A DNA stretch of 33,719 nucleotides from NCBI RefSeq assembly GCF_019734195.1, contig NZ_JAASHM010000036.1, forward strand, positions 1 through 33,719, in the 5' to 3' direction. Positions within the stretch are counted from its first letter, which is position 1. The number at the start of each line of letters is the position of its first letter. Both the position numbers and the translations under genes were made by a program. The stretch is from Clostridium sp. K13 (GTDB lineage Bacteria; Bacillota; Clostridia; Clostridiales; Clostridiaceae). Below, one piece after another: positions 19,152-27,100 of the stretch. Below the pieces are notes generated by a model that was given only the letters and a program-made list of their open reading frames with translations, ran no database searches and was not told where the DNA came from.

Positions 19152-19655
19152 ATGGACAGCATAATAAATATAGTTAATGAATATTCAATCTTCATAATAA
19201 TGGGATTAGCGATAATAACATTATTACTTTTTATAATTACAATAGTATTATTATCATCTGTAAAGAAGTTAGAAAAAAAATATAGAAAAATGATGAGAGG
19301 AGTTAACAATAAGAACTTAGAACAAGCTCTTAATGATAACTTAGATAATATTGAAAAAGCTTTAGTTAAATCACAAGAAGCAATTGATGAATGCAAAAAT
19401 ATTTCAGAAGAGTTAAAAGGTTGCGTTAATAAGGTTGCTATAATGAGATATAAGGCTTTTGAAGATGTAGGTAGTGATTTGAGTTTTTCTATTGCAATAT
19501 TAGACTCATATAATGATGGTGTTATTATAACTGGAATATATTCAAGACATGATAGTACTACATATGCTAAACCGATAGATAAAGGAATATCAAGATATGA
19601 TTTATCTGAAGAAGAGTTACATGTTTTAAATGAGGCTATTAATAGTAAAAATTAA
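19152..19655 (+). CDS. DUF4446 family membrane-anchored protein
   Basis: This 167-residue protein has one strong N-terminal transmembrane helix (about 12-36, IFIIMGLAIITLLLFIITIVLL). A charged coiled-coil-like segment (37-90) follows, then a small conserved C-terminal domain (MRYKAFEDVGSDLSFSIAILD, GVIITGIYSRHDSTTYAKPI). It matches the DUF4446 family that follows parB in clostridia. The function is unknown; topology predicts a cytoplasmic C-terminal domain. A GGAGGG site precedes the ATG. Being directly after parB and parS suggests co-transcription with parAB. Confidence 0.85.
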   Translation: MDSIINIVNEYSIFIIMGLAIITLLLFIITIVLLSSVKKLEKKYRKMMRGVNNKNLEQALNDNLDNIEKALVKSQEAIDECKNISEELKGCVNKVAIMRYKAFEDVGSDLSFSIAILDSYNDGVIITGIYSRHDSTTYAKPIDKGISRYDLSEEELHVLNEAINSKN

Positions 19656-19670
19656 AAATTAGAAGTTAGA

Positions 19671-19709
19671 AAAGGTGATTATTTAAGAATAAATAATCAC
19701 CTTTTTTTA
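19671..19709. terminator. Bidirectional terminator between DUF4446 gene and yyaC
   Basis: Arms 19671-19685 and 19690-19704 are perfectly complementary (15 bp, 4-nt loop). A T-run follows on the plus strand and a shorter one on the minus strand. It lies between convergent transcripts. Confidence 0.88.
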
Positions 19710-19731
19710 TAAAAATAATAACAAGTTATTT

Positions 19732-20304
19732 TTAATCATAAGATATTAATGTAGTTTTTGATAAAGCTTTATTTATAAAATATATTATTGCATTTGAAAT
19801 ACAATCCGCTAAAGACATGACAACAAATAATCTAGTATTTTGCAACATCATAAAATCTAAATTTCCTGATATATTAACTACACCTTTTATATTCATTTCA
19901 CCTACTTCAGGTAAGTCTTTATCTAAAGCTAAACCAGGATGAAGTGGTGAATCTTCAATAAATACTTTACCTATATTTTGAACACTTCCAAGGGAAGCAT
20001 CTATACCAATAATAAAAGGGTTTATAAAGCTAGTTTTAATTTTATTTAAAACCTCAGCTAGATTTATAGAATGTACAGGATACTCTAGAGAACCATAAAT
20101 ATAAATATTTTTTCTTTCAATATTTTTAAGTTTATATCCAATTATAGGACCTAATGAATCACCAGTAGCTCTATCAGTACCAATACATAGAAAGATTATT
20201 GGTCTATTTTCTATAAGAATATCTTTAAGTTTCATATATAAATATTCTCCTAATTCATGAGAGGAATTAGGAGATAGTGAATCTACATAAAAGCAATTAT
20301 TCAT
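19732..20304 (-). CDS. yyaC: Spore protease-like protein YyaC (DUF1256)
   Basis: The 190-residue protein of the YyaC/DUF1256 family is related in fold to the GPR germination protease. It has the conserved LCIGTDRATGDSLGPIIG (39-56, Asp44 and Asp49), IIGIDASLG (98-106, Asp102) and GVVNISGNLDFMMLQNTRLF. yyaC is sporulation-associated in B. subtilis and lies near the parAB/rpsF region there too. AGGAGG lies 7 nt from the ATG. It is 62 bp downstream of, and probably co-transcribed with, the cysteine-desulfurase-like gene, on the strand opposed to replication. Confidence 0.9.
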   Translation of the reverse strand: MNNCFYVDSLSPNSSHELGEYLYMKLKDILIENRPIIFLCIGTDRATGDSLGPIIGYKLKNIERKNIYIYGSLEYPVHSINLAEVLNKIKTSFINPFIIGIDASLGSVQNIGKVFIEDSPLHPGLALDKDLPEVGEMNIKGVVNISGNLDFMMLQNTRLFVVMSLADCISNAIIYFINKALSKTTLISYD

Positions 20305-20336
20305 GTCATAACCTCCTTATTGAAAGTATCGACAAG

Positions 20337-20374
20337 AATAAGTGAACTTATTCACAAGTAAAAACTTTACTTGT
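20337..20374. repeat. Two adjacent small palindromes between yyaC and the aminotransferase gene
   Basis: An inverted repeat with 8-bp arms (20336-20343 / 20346-20353) abuts a second with 9-bp arms (20354-20362 / 20366-20374) that overlaps the end of the aminotransferase gene. Neither is followed by a T-run on the minus strand, so they are not typical terminators. A TTATTCACA box-like string (20348-20356) falls inside. Confidence 0.45.
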
Positions 20375-21524
20375 AAGTTGAATCTATTTTGTTTAGAGAG
20401 TCAATTGTATACTTAATTTCTTCTAATGTATTAAAATATCCTAAGCTAAGTCTAACTGTACCGTTAGGGTAAGTTCCTATAGTTTTATGGGCTAATGGAG
20501 CACAATGTAATCCACTTCTATTGCTTATGTTAAAGTCTGATTCTAAGATATAAGACAATTCACTAATATCTAATTTAGAATGAGTTATTGATACACAAGA
20601 TGTTCCATGTTTTTTATCTAAAGCACCACTAATTTTATAGTTAGGAATATTAAGAATTCCAGCTATTAAATAAGATCTTAAATAACTGTTATGTTCATAA
20701 ATTGTATTTAATCCTTCAGACTTAATAAATTTTATTGCTTCACATAAACCTATTATTCCAGGAATATTTAATGTTCCAGATTCAAATTTATCAGGTAAGA
20801 AATCAGGTTGAGTCAGGGAGTGAGATAAACTACCAGTGCCCCCTAATAATAATGGATTACATATTTCATTTAATTTATCATCAATTATAAACCCACCTAT
20901 TCCTTGGGGACCTAAAAGGCTTTTATGACCAGTAAAAGCTAATGCACTTAATGATAAGTCTTTAAAATCAATATCTAATACCCCTGCACTTTGAGCACTA
21001 TCTAATATGAAAAATATACCATGTTTTTTGCATAAATCACCTATTTGCTTTATTGGTTGAATTGAACCAGTAACATTTGATGCATGAGTCATAACTAATA
21101 ATTTAGTATTAGGTTTAATTAATTTTTCTATATCAGTTACATCTATAATTCCTAAAGTATTTGCATTAACTATATCTAGTTCTATATTTAAAAGAGTTTT
21201 TAAATTATATAGTGGTCTGATAACGGAGTTATGCTCCATAGAAGATGTAATTACATGATCTCCAGGTTTTATTACTCCATTTAATAAAATATTTAAAGAA
21301 GATGTTATATTATTTGTAAAAATTACATTTTCAGGTTTATCATAATTAAATAAACCACAGATTTCTTCACGAGTAATATATAATGATCTATTAGCTTGTA
21401 ATGCATTAGAATGATTAGATCTTCCAGGATTACCTCCTACATTAGTTAAATAATTATATATTGAATCGGCTACAACTTTTGGTTTTGGAAATGATGTACT
21501 TCCATTATCTAAATATACCTTCAT
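20367..21524 (-). CDS. Class V aminotransferase, cysteine desulfurase-like
   Basis: This 385-residue PLP enzyme resembles NifS/SufS/CsdB-type cysteine desulfurases, which take sulfur (or selenium) from cysteine (or selenocysteine). Visible residues are the N-terminal YLDNGSTSFPKP, His98 (SSMEHNSVIRP) and Asp175 (FILDSAQSAG). The PLP lysine is Lys201 (FTGHKSLLGPQGIGG), and the presumed catalytic Cys341 sits in RSGLHCAPLAHKTIG. It is not next to an iscU or sufU gene. Instead it is divergent from a DUF3343 (Se/S carrier-like) gene, suggesting a specialised S or Se transfer role. GGAG precedes the ATG. Confidence 0.85.
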   Translation of the reverse strand: MKVYLDNGSTSFPKPKVVADSIYNYLTNVGGNPGRSNHSNALQANRSLYITREEICGLFNYDKPENVIFTNNITSSLNILLNGVIKPGDHVITSSMEHNSVIRPLYNLKTLLNIELDIVNANTLGIIDVTDIEKLIKPNTKLLVMTHASNVTGSIQPIKQIGDLCKKHGIFFILDSAQSAGVLDIDFKDLSLSALAFTGHKSLLGPQGIGGFIIDDKLNEICNPLLLGGTGSLSHSLTQPDFLPDKFESGTLNIPGIIGLCEAIKFIKSEGLNTIYEHNSYLRSYLIAGILNIPNYKISGALDKKHGTSCVSITHSKLDISELSYILESDFNISNRSGLHCAPLAHKTIGTYPNGTVRLSLGYFNTLEEIKYTIDSLNKIDSTYK

Positions 21525-21707
21525 TGTTTTCTCCTTTTTATATACAAGTAAAATATTGCTTCTTATATTATAATAAAATAAATAAATAAAATTGCAATAA
21601 ACTATTAGAAAAATATGTAATTTTAAAATACTAATATTAATATATTTATTAAAGTCTAAAAATAGATATAATATAATTAATATATATTATAGGGAGGAGA
21701 TTGGATA

Positions 21708-21947
21708 ATGAATTATTATATTATAGTGTTTAAAAATACTCATGATGCAATGTCAGCTGAACAAAAATTAAATGGTTTAAATTATGACTTTAGAATAATG
21801 CCTACTCCAACTTTAATAACTCAAAGTTGCGGGATTTGTATTAGAGTAGAACAAGAAGAAAAGTTAAATGAAATAATTGAAAGCAAGGTAATTGAATTTA
21901 AGAATATATATAAAAAAGAAGATTCTAAATATATACTAATTAAATAG
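21708..21947 (+). CDS. DUF3343 protein, putative Se/S carrier-like
   Basis: The 79-residue protein has the DUF3343 pattern: N-terminal YYIIVFKNTHDAMSAEQKL, then MPTPTLITQSCGICIRV with Cys41 (and Cys44) at the conserved thiol position. Related domains occur at the end of YedF-like proteins linked to selenium metabolism, so a role as a thiol carrier accepting S or Se is plausible but unproven. GGGAGGAG lies upstream. It is divergent from the cysteine-desulfurase-like gene across a 183-bp AT-rich gap with a TATAAT at 21667-21672 but no clear -35. It is 21 bp before mscS. Confidence 0.8.
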   Translation: MNYYIIVFKNTHDAMSAEQKLNGLNYDFRIMPTPTLITQSCGICIRVEQEEKLNEIIESKVIEFKNIYKKEDSKYILIK

Positions 21948-21968
21948 ACAAAGAGGTGAATTATTAGT

Positions 21969-22853
21969 ATGTATGGATTTGTGGATGTAGCTAGTATAAG
22001 TAAAAGTGTAATTGATTTTTTAACTAAAAGAATAAACCTAGATGCTGTAGTTGAAAAAATAATATCTGTTATATTTATATCTATTTTAATGTATTTTTCA
22101 ATAAAAATAGGAAATAAACTTATAAAGAAGTTTGTTGATAGACAAGTTGCTAGTAAAAAGAGCTTTTCTTTAGAGCCACAGAAGGCATTAACTATAGGAG
22201 AAGTTTTAAAAAGTGTTTTGAAGTATACTGTATATATAATAGGTATAGGATCAATGCTATATGATATTTTAGCTAAGATTCCTGTAGCATTAGCAAGTGC
22301 TGGAGGTTTTGCAATAGGTCTTGGTGCACAAAGTTTAGTAAAGGACCTTATTAATGGATTTTTTGTTTTATTTGAAGATCAATATGGAGTTGGAGATCAT
22401 GTAACAATTGGACAATTTTCAGGAATAGTTGAGAGTATTGGTATACGAACAACTGTTCTAAGAGATTTTACTGGTGATCTACATTTAATACCTAATGGAT
22501 CTGTATTAGAAGTAACAAATCATTCAAGGGGAGATATAAGGTTTATAGTTGATGTAGAAATAGCTTATGAAGAAAATATAGATGCAGCTATAGAAGTTAT
22601 TAAAAAAGCTAATACACAGTTTGAAGAAAAATATGAAGATAAGCTAAGAGGTGAAATAGATGTATTAGGAGTACTTTCATTAAATGCATCAGGAGTAACA
22701 ATTAGAGTTGTTGGAAGAGCAGAACCTTTAAGCCAATGGGAAATGGAAAGAGAATTACGAAAAGAAATAAAAGTAGCATTAGATGAAGCTGGAATAGAGA
22801 TTCCATATCCAAAAACAGCTATTGTAAATAAAACTAAAAACTATAATATTTAG
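21969..22853 (+). CDS. Small-conductance mechanosensitive channel, MscS family
   Basis: MscS channels open under membrane tension and release solutes during osmotic downshift. The 294-residue protein has three predicted membrane segments (about 27-48, 82-102, 104-134). The third is the pore-lining Ala/Gly-rich ALASAGGFAIGLGAQSLVKDLINGFF. Then comes the beta domain (YGVGDHVTIGQFSGIVESIGIRTT, LIPNGSVLEVTNHS) and a C-terminal alpha/beta domain. It resembles B. subtilis YkuT/YhdY-type small MscS. GAGGTGA precedes the ATG, and DUF951 follows 11 bp later. Confidence 0.93.
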   Translation: MYGFVDVASISKSVIDFLTKRINLDAVVEKIISVIFISILMYFSIKIGNKLIKKFVDRQVASKKSFSLEPQKALTIGEVLKSVLKYTVYIIGIGSMLYDILAKIPVALASAGGFAIGLGAQSLVKDLINGFFVLFEDQYGVGDHVTIGQFSGIVESIGIRTTVLRDFTGDLHLIPNGSVLEVTNHSRGDIRFIVDVEIAYEENIDAAIEVIKKANTQFEEKYEDKLRGEIDVLGVLSLNASGVTIRVVGRAEPLSQWEMERELRKEIKVALDEAGIEIPYPKTAIVNKTKNYNI

Positions 22854-22864
22854 GGGGTATAAGT

Positions 22865-23056
22865 ATGATTGAAACATTTGATTTAGGTGATATTGTTGAA
22901 ATGAAAAAACAACATCCTTGTGGAAGTAAAGAATTTGAAGTAATAAGATTAGGTGCTGATATTAAAATAAAGTGTGTTGGATGTGGAAGAATAGTAATGA
23001 TACCACGTCTTAAATTCCAAAAAGATGCAAAAAAGGTGGTTAAATCTAATAATTGA
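22865..23056 (+). CDS. DUF951 protein (YyzM-like)
   Basis: The 63-residue protein starts MIETFDLGDIVEMKKQHPCGSKEFEVIRLGADIKI. Cys19, Cys37 and Cys40 (CVGCGR) suggest a small metal-binding fold. It matches DUF951/YyzM, a small gene found just before rpsF in many Firmicutes; the function is unknown. GGGGGT lies ahead of the ATG, and it is coupled to mscS. Confidence 0.88.
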   Translation: MIETFDLGDIVEMKKQHPCGSKEFEVIRLGADIKIKCVGCGRIVMIPRLKFQKDAKKVVKSNN

Positions 23057-23067
23057 AATAAAAATAC

Positions 23068-23096
23068 TTGAAAAGAGTAGAATAAAGTGATAAAAT
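23068..23096 (+). promoter_or_regulatory. Promoter of rpsF-ssb-rpsR
   Basis: TTGAAA (23068-23073) and TAAAAT (23091-23096) are spaced by 17 bp, with TG one base before the -10 (extended -10). Transcription would start near 23103. Confidence 0.8.
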
Positions 23097-23110
23097 CTTA
23101 AATTGTAATC

Positions 23111-23140
23111 CCTGCTACAGTAAAATGTAGCCGTTAGTCC
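23111..23140 (+). promoter_or_regulatory. Candidate S6:S18-binding leader motif
   Basis: In the short rpsF leader a 5-bp hairpin (CTACA 23115-23119 with TGTAG 23126-23130) is followed by CCG (23131-23133). A weak outer helix (CTG with TAG) encloses both. This CCG bulge next to a hairpin is the pattern of the known rpsF leader element bound by the S6:S18 complex for feedback control. The match is by eye. Confidence 0.6.
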
Positions 23141-23156
23141 AAAGGAGGTGAAAATG

Positions 23157-23444
23157 ATGAGAAAGTACGAAACTATATTTATATTACACCCATCATTAGA
23201 TGAAGAGGCTGTTAAGGCTGGAATCGAAAAATTCCAAGGTGTTATAGAAAACGGTGGAGGAAAAGTTGAAAATGTTGATTTCTGGGGTAAGAGAAAGCTT
23301 GCTTACGAAATAAACAAAGTTAACGAAGGTTACTACACTTTAATTAACTTCGAAGCTAATCCTGAATTACCAAAAGAGTTAGACAGAGTTTTCAGAATTA
23401 CTGATGGTGTTATAAGACACATAATCGTTAAAAACGAAGCGTAA
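23157..23444 (+). CDS. rpsF: 30S ribosomal protein S6
   Basis: S6 binds the central domain of 16S rRNA together with S18. The protein MRKYETIFILHPSLDEEAV...RHIIVKNEA (95 residues) is a full-length S6, with DFWGKRKLAYEINKVNEGYY in the centre. I choose the ATG at 23157, 8 nt after AGGAGG. The ATG at 23154 and GTG at 23148 are too close to, or inside, that site. ssb follows after 13 bp. Confidence 0.96.
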   Translation: MRKYETIFILHPSLDEEAVKAGIEKFQGVIENGGGKVENVDFWGKRKLAYEINKVNEGYYTLINFEANPELPKELDRVFRITDGVIRHIIVKNEA

Positions 23445-23457
23445 GAGGTGTATTGAA

Positions 23458-23892
23458 ATGAATAAAGTTATACTTATTGGTAGACTTACTAAAGATCCAG
23501 AATTAAGATATGCAGCAGGTAGCGGTACTGCAGTTTGTAGATTTACTGTTGCTATAAATAGACAATTTAAAAAAGATGAAACAGATTTTATAAATTGTGT
23601 AGCATTTGGAAAAACTGGAGAAACAATTACACAATATCTTACAAAGGGTAGACAAATTGCTGTTACTGGAAGCATAAGAACAGGTAGTTATGATGCTCAA
23701 GATGGAACTAAAAGATACACTACTGATGTAGCTGTAGAAAGTTTCGAGTTCATAGGTTCTGGTGCTGGTGAAGGTAATAACAATAATTCATACTCAAGAA
23801 ATTCTGATAACGCATGGGGCGCTCCAGCAGAAAGTCCTGATATGGGATTTGGAGATATGACTCCAGTAGATGATGGTGATATGCCATTTTAA
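23458..23892 (+). CDS. ssb: Single-stranded DNA-binding protein
   Basis: SSB coats single-stranded DNA in replication, recombination and repair and recruits partners through its tail. The 144-residue protein has the OB fold (MNKVILIGRLTKDPELRY...TDVAVESFEFI, 1-101). A Gly/Asn/Ser-rich linker follows, then the acidic tip DDGDMPF (138-144) that binds partner proteins. It sits between rpsF and rpsR as usual. Confidence 0.97.
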   Translation: MNKVILIGRLTKDPELRYAAGSGTAVCRFTVAINRQFKKDETDFINCVAFGKTGETITQYLTKGRQIAVTGSIRTGSYDAQDGTKRYTTDVAVESFEFIGSGAGEGNNNNSYSRNSDNAWGAPAESPDMGFGDMTPVDDGDMPF

Positions 23893-23926
23893 AAAAAGTC
23901 TAATTATTTTATAAGGAGGGAACATC

Positions 23927-24169
23927 ATGAGAGAAATGAAAAGATCTGGAAAAATGAGAAGATCTAAGAGAAAAGTATGTGCTTTCTGTGTAGATAAAGC
24001 TGAATCAATAGATTACAAAGATATCAACAAGTTAAGAAAGTTTGTTACAGAAAGAGGTAAGATTCTTCCAAGAAGAATTTCTGGTACTTGCGCTAAGCAT
24101 CAAAGACAATTAACTGATGCTATCAAGAGATCAAGAAACATAGCTTTATTACCATTCACAACTGAATAG
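23927..24169 (+). CDS. rpsR: 30S ribosomal protein S18 (zinc-type)
   Basis: The 80-residue S18 ([21 protein letters not shown]...[10 protein letters not shown]) carries Cys18, Cys21, Cys55 and His58 (VCAFC, GTCAKHQ). This is the probable zinc-binding form of S18, as opposed to the cysteine-free form. AAGGAGG precedes the ATG. It ends the rpsF operon before a strong terminator. Confidence 0.97.
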   Translation: MREMKRSGKMRRSKRKVCAFCVDKAESIDYKDINKLRKFVTERGKILPRRISGTCAKHQRQLTDAIKRSRNIALLPFTTE

Positions 24170-24182
24170 TAATAAGTTTATT

Positions 24183-24212
24183 AGCCCCTGATTTTCAGGG
24201 GCTTTTATTTTT
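24183..24212 (+). terminator. Rho-independent terminator after rpsR
   Basis: A 9-bp GC-rich stem (24183-24191 / 24195-24203) with a 3-nt loop is followed by a T-rich tract. Confidence 0.92.
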
Positions 24213-24322
24213 ATATTTCAAAATAATTACATAATTTGTAATTCGAGCGCCTATTTAGTTGCATTAATAAAGAAAAATAATTAAAATAAAGATACAAGGG
24301 ATTGAATAGGGGTGAGAATTTA

Positions 24323-24643
24323 GTGAAGAAAAAAGAAGAGCTAAATATTATGGCTAATATTAAAATTATAGAAGAGCTTAAAGCTAATTTGTTATGTATA
24401 ATAGGTGAATTTTTTTCGCTGTTAACAAGAGGTACTAATGTAGCTAAAGATTCTATATTAAACTGTATATCAGGAGCAATTGTAATTTTATATGTATTAG
24501 CACAAAAGTTAGGTTATAGTTGTAACGAAGTAGATGACGACATGAGAAAAAAATTAAAATTAGGAATAGCTGAAGAACATGAATATGAAAAAGAAGGTAA
24601 GAGTTTAACGAAGCTTCAAAATCATATTAAGGGACGTTATTAA
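24323..24643 (+). CDS. MazG-like family protein
   Basis: This 106-residue, mainly helical protein resembles the clostridial MazG-like family (NIKIIEELKANLLCIIGEFFSLL, then SGAIVILYVLAQKLGYSCNEVDDDMRKKLKLGIAEEHEYEKE). MazG folds often hydrolyse nucleoside triphosphates. I do not see a fully canonical ExxE...ExxD set, so activity is uncertain. I start it at the GTG at 24323, 7 nt after AGGGGTGAG. It lies 21 bp before gdpP, where Bacillus has yybS. Confidence 0.65.
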   Translation: MKKKEELNIMANIKIIEELKANLLCIIGEFFSLLTRGTNVAKDSILNCISGAIVILYVLAQKLGYSCNEVDDDMRKKLKLGIAEEHEYEKEGKSLTKLQNHIKGRY

Positions 24644-24664
24644 TATAAAATTTAGGAGGCTTTT

Positions 24665-26617
24665 ATGAAAAAAAAGCTCAAAAAGTATAGAAAATTATTA
24701 ATATCATTTGCAATTATTATTTTAGTAATAATTCTTTACTATATTAAGGCGTTTTATTTAGCAGGAACAGTTCTGCTAATGTATGTAGTTTTTAATGAGT
24801 ATTTGGATATTAATAGGGGACTATACAATGAAAAGGTAGATACTTTAACTACAAGAATTAAGGCAAATATAAATGATAATATTTCTAATATGTCATATCC
24901 ATTGGCTTTAATTGATAATGAGGGTAATATACTTTGGGCTAATAAGAGATTAAAAGAAGAATTAAATTTATTAGATCTGCAAGAGCAAAATATACTTAGT
25001 ATAGGTAGAAATCTTGATTTGCAAAAGCTATTAAAGTGTGATAAAGATTTAAGACAAAGAGTAAAAATAAAAGATTCTTTTTATAGCATATATGCTACTA
25101 ATATAAGTAATGAAAATGAGTCATATGTTAAACAAAAATATATAGTATATTTTAATGAAGTAAGCAACTTAAGAGATTTATATTCAACTAGAGAAAGTAT
25201 AATGTTAATAGAAGTAGATAATTTATCAGAAGCATTAGAGGTAACTGATGAAGCGAATAGACCAATGTTAGCCGCAGAGGTAGAAAAAGCTATAAATTCA
25301 TATAGCAAAAAATTAAAATCTATGATTATTAAATATGAATATAATAAATATTGTTTATCAGTACAAGATAAATATATTAATGATGAAATTAATTGTAAGT
25401 TTAGCATATTAGATGAAATATCAAATATTGATAGAGGTAATAAGTTAGAAGTTACATTGAGCATTGGAATTGGTAGGGGTGGAGATAATTCACAAGAAAA
25501 TTATAACAATGCGATGACTGCTAGGGAATTAGCACTAGGTAGAGGTGGAGATCAGGTAGTTATTAAAAATAACGAAAAGATAAGCTTCTTTGGTGGAAAT
25601 ACTCGAGAACTTGAAAAAAGAACAAGAGTTAGGGCCAGGGTAATTGCACAAGCTTTAAGAGAGTTAATTTTTGAGAGTAGCAATATACTTATTATGGGAC
25701 ATAAAAACCCTGATATGGATGCATTTGGAGCATCTGTAGGGCTATGGTCAGCTATAAGACAGTTAGGAAAGAGTTGTAATATCATTATAGATAATGATAT
25801 AAATGCGATTGATTATTATATGAATAAACTTAAGAGTGATAGTAAGTATGATAATTTATTAATTTCAAGCAGTGAAGCTGAAAAGGCAATTAATGATAAA
25901 ACATTATTAATAATAGTTGATGTTCATAATAAGGGATATGTAAGCAATTTAAATATAGCTGAAAAGATTAATAGAAAGATAATAATAGATCATCATAGAA
26001 GAAGCCCTGATATAATAGAAGGAGCATTACTAAACTATATAGAAGTTTATGCCTCTTCTACATCAGAGATGGTAACTGAATTGATACAATATATGCTACA
26101 AAAGCCAAGGATATCAAAGATTGAAGCTGAAGGACTTTTAGGTGGAATTTTTATGGATACTAAAGGGTTCCAGTTTAAGTCAGGAGTAAGAACATTTGAT
26201 GCTGCAGCCTTTTTAAGATCTTTAGGTGCAGATACAATAGAGGTTAAAAAGATGTTTACTGATAGTTTAGAAGATTATTTATTAATTTCAGAGACTATTA
26301 AGAGTGCCAAAGTATATGATAATCTAGCTATAGCGGTTTGTCCGAGTGCGGTAAATAATACTGTAATTGTTGCAAGAGCTGCTGATGAATTATTGGGAAT
26401 ATCAGGTATAGATGTATGCTTTGTATTATGTGAAATAAATAATTCTATTATTATAAGTGGAAGATCAACTGGAGAGGGTAATGTTCAAGTTATATTAGAA
26501 GAACTTGGTGGTGGTGGTCATATGAATATGGCTGGTGCTAAGTTAGATGAACCAATGAATGAAGCATTATATATGCTAAAAGAAGCAATAAAAAAACATT
26601 TAAAACTAAAAGAATAA
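24665..26617 (+). CDS. gdpP: Cyclic-di-AMP phosphodiesterase GdpP (YybT)
   Basis: GdpP degrades c-di-AMP, the second messenger that controls potassium, osmolyte and wall homeostasis. The 650-residue protein has two N-terminal membrane helices (about 10-27 and 28-45) and a degenerate PAS domain (75-165). The GGDEF-like domain (172-300) is degenerate and lacks the GGDEF motif. The DHH/DHHA1 module follows: His346, Asp350 and Asp352 (GHKNPDMDAFG), Asp419 (IIVDVH), DHH at 442-444, Asp498 (FMDTKG), and GGGGHMNMAG near the end. All metal-binding residues are present. AGGAGG precedes the ATG. The gdpP-rplI pairing is conserved in Firmicutes. Confidence 0.95.
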   Translation: MKKKLKKYRKLLISFAIIILVIILYYIKAFYLAGTVLLMYVVFNEYLDINRGLYNEKVDTLTTRIKANINDNISNMSYPLALIDNEGNILWANKRLKEELNLLDLQEQNILSIGRNLDLQKLLKCDKDLRQRVKIKDSFYSIYATNISNENESYVKQKYIVYFNEVSNLRDLYSTRESIMLIEVDNLSEALEVTDEANRPMLAAEVEKAINSYSKKLKSMIIKYEYNKYCLSVQDKYINDEINCKFSILDEISNIDRGNKLEVTLSIGIGRGGDNSQENYNNAMTARELALGRGGDQVVIKNNEKISFFGGNTRELEKRTRVRARVIAQALRELIFESSNILIMGHKNPDMDAFGASVGLWSAIRQLGKSCNIIIDNDINAIDYYMNKLKSDSKYDNLLISSSEAEKAINDKTLLIIVDVHNKGYVSNLNIAEKINRKIIIDHHRRSPDIIEGALLNYIEVYASSTSEMVTELIQYMLQKPRISKIEAEGLLGGIFMDTKGFQFKSGVRTFDAAAFLRSLGADTIEVKKMFTDSLEDYLLISETIKSAKVYDNLAIAVCPSAVNNTVIVARAADELLGISGIDVCFVLCEINNSIIISGRSTGEGNVQVILEELGGGGHMNMAGAKLDEPMNEALYMLKEAIKKHLKLKE

Positions 26618-26641
26618 AACTTTAAAGGATAGGTGTATAAT

Positions 26642-27088
26642 ATGAAGGTAATTTTATTACAAGACGTAAAGAAAATGGGTAAAAAAGGTGATGTTATAGA
26701 GGCATCAGATGGATATGCTAGAAATTATTTATTTCCTAGGAAATTAGCTGAAGAAGCAACTGCAAATGCATTACACGTTGTTAATGCTAAGAAGGAAAAT
26801 GAAAGAAAAAAGAAGCTTGCTGAATTAGAAGCAGCACAAAAATTAGCTGCTGAACTAAAAGGTAAAGAAGTTACTATAAATGCTAAGGCAGGAGATAACG
26901 GAAGATTATTTGGAGCAATAACTAATAAAGATGTAGCAGAAGTAGTTAATAGTCAATTTAATTTAAAAATAGATAAAAAGAAAATTGTTGTAAATACTAT
27001 AAAGGTTGCTGGAGAATATGAAGTAGAAGTAAAATTATATCCAGAAGTATCTACAAAGATAAAAGTTATTATTGTTCCTAAACAATAA
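26642..27088 (+). CDS. rplI: 50S ribosomal protein L9
   Basis: The 148-residue L9 ([32 protein letters not shown] at the N-terminus) has its long central helix rich in Lys/Glu/Ala (50-80) and a C-terminal domain, with normal length. The ATG at 26642 is preferred over the GTG at 26633, which lies inside the AGGTG ribosome-binding site. gdpP ends 24 bp upstream; lonC starts 12 bp downstream. Confidence 0.97.
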   Translation: MKVILLQDVKKMGKKGDVIEASDGYARNYLFPRKLAEEATANALHVVNAKKENERKKKLAELEAAQKLAAELKGKEVTINAKAGDNGRLFGAITNKDVAEVVNSQFNLKIDKKKIVVNTIKVAGEYEVEVKLYPEVSTKIKVIIVPKQ

Positions 27089-27100
27089 GGAGGATTAACA

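Noticed and set aside
20348..20356. TTATTCACA, a one-mismatch DnaA box between yyaC and the aminotransferase gene
   Set aside because: It is a single imperfect site embedded in two small palindromes that explain the sequence better.
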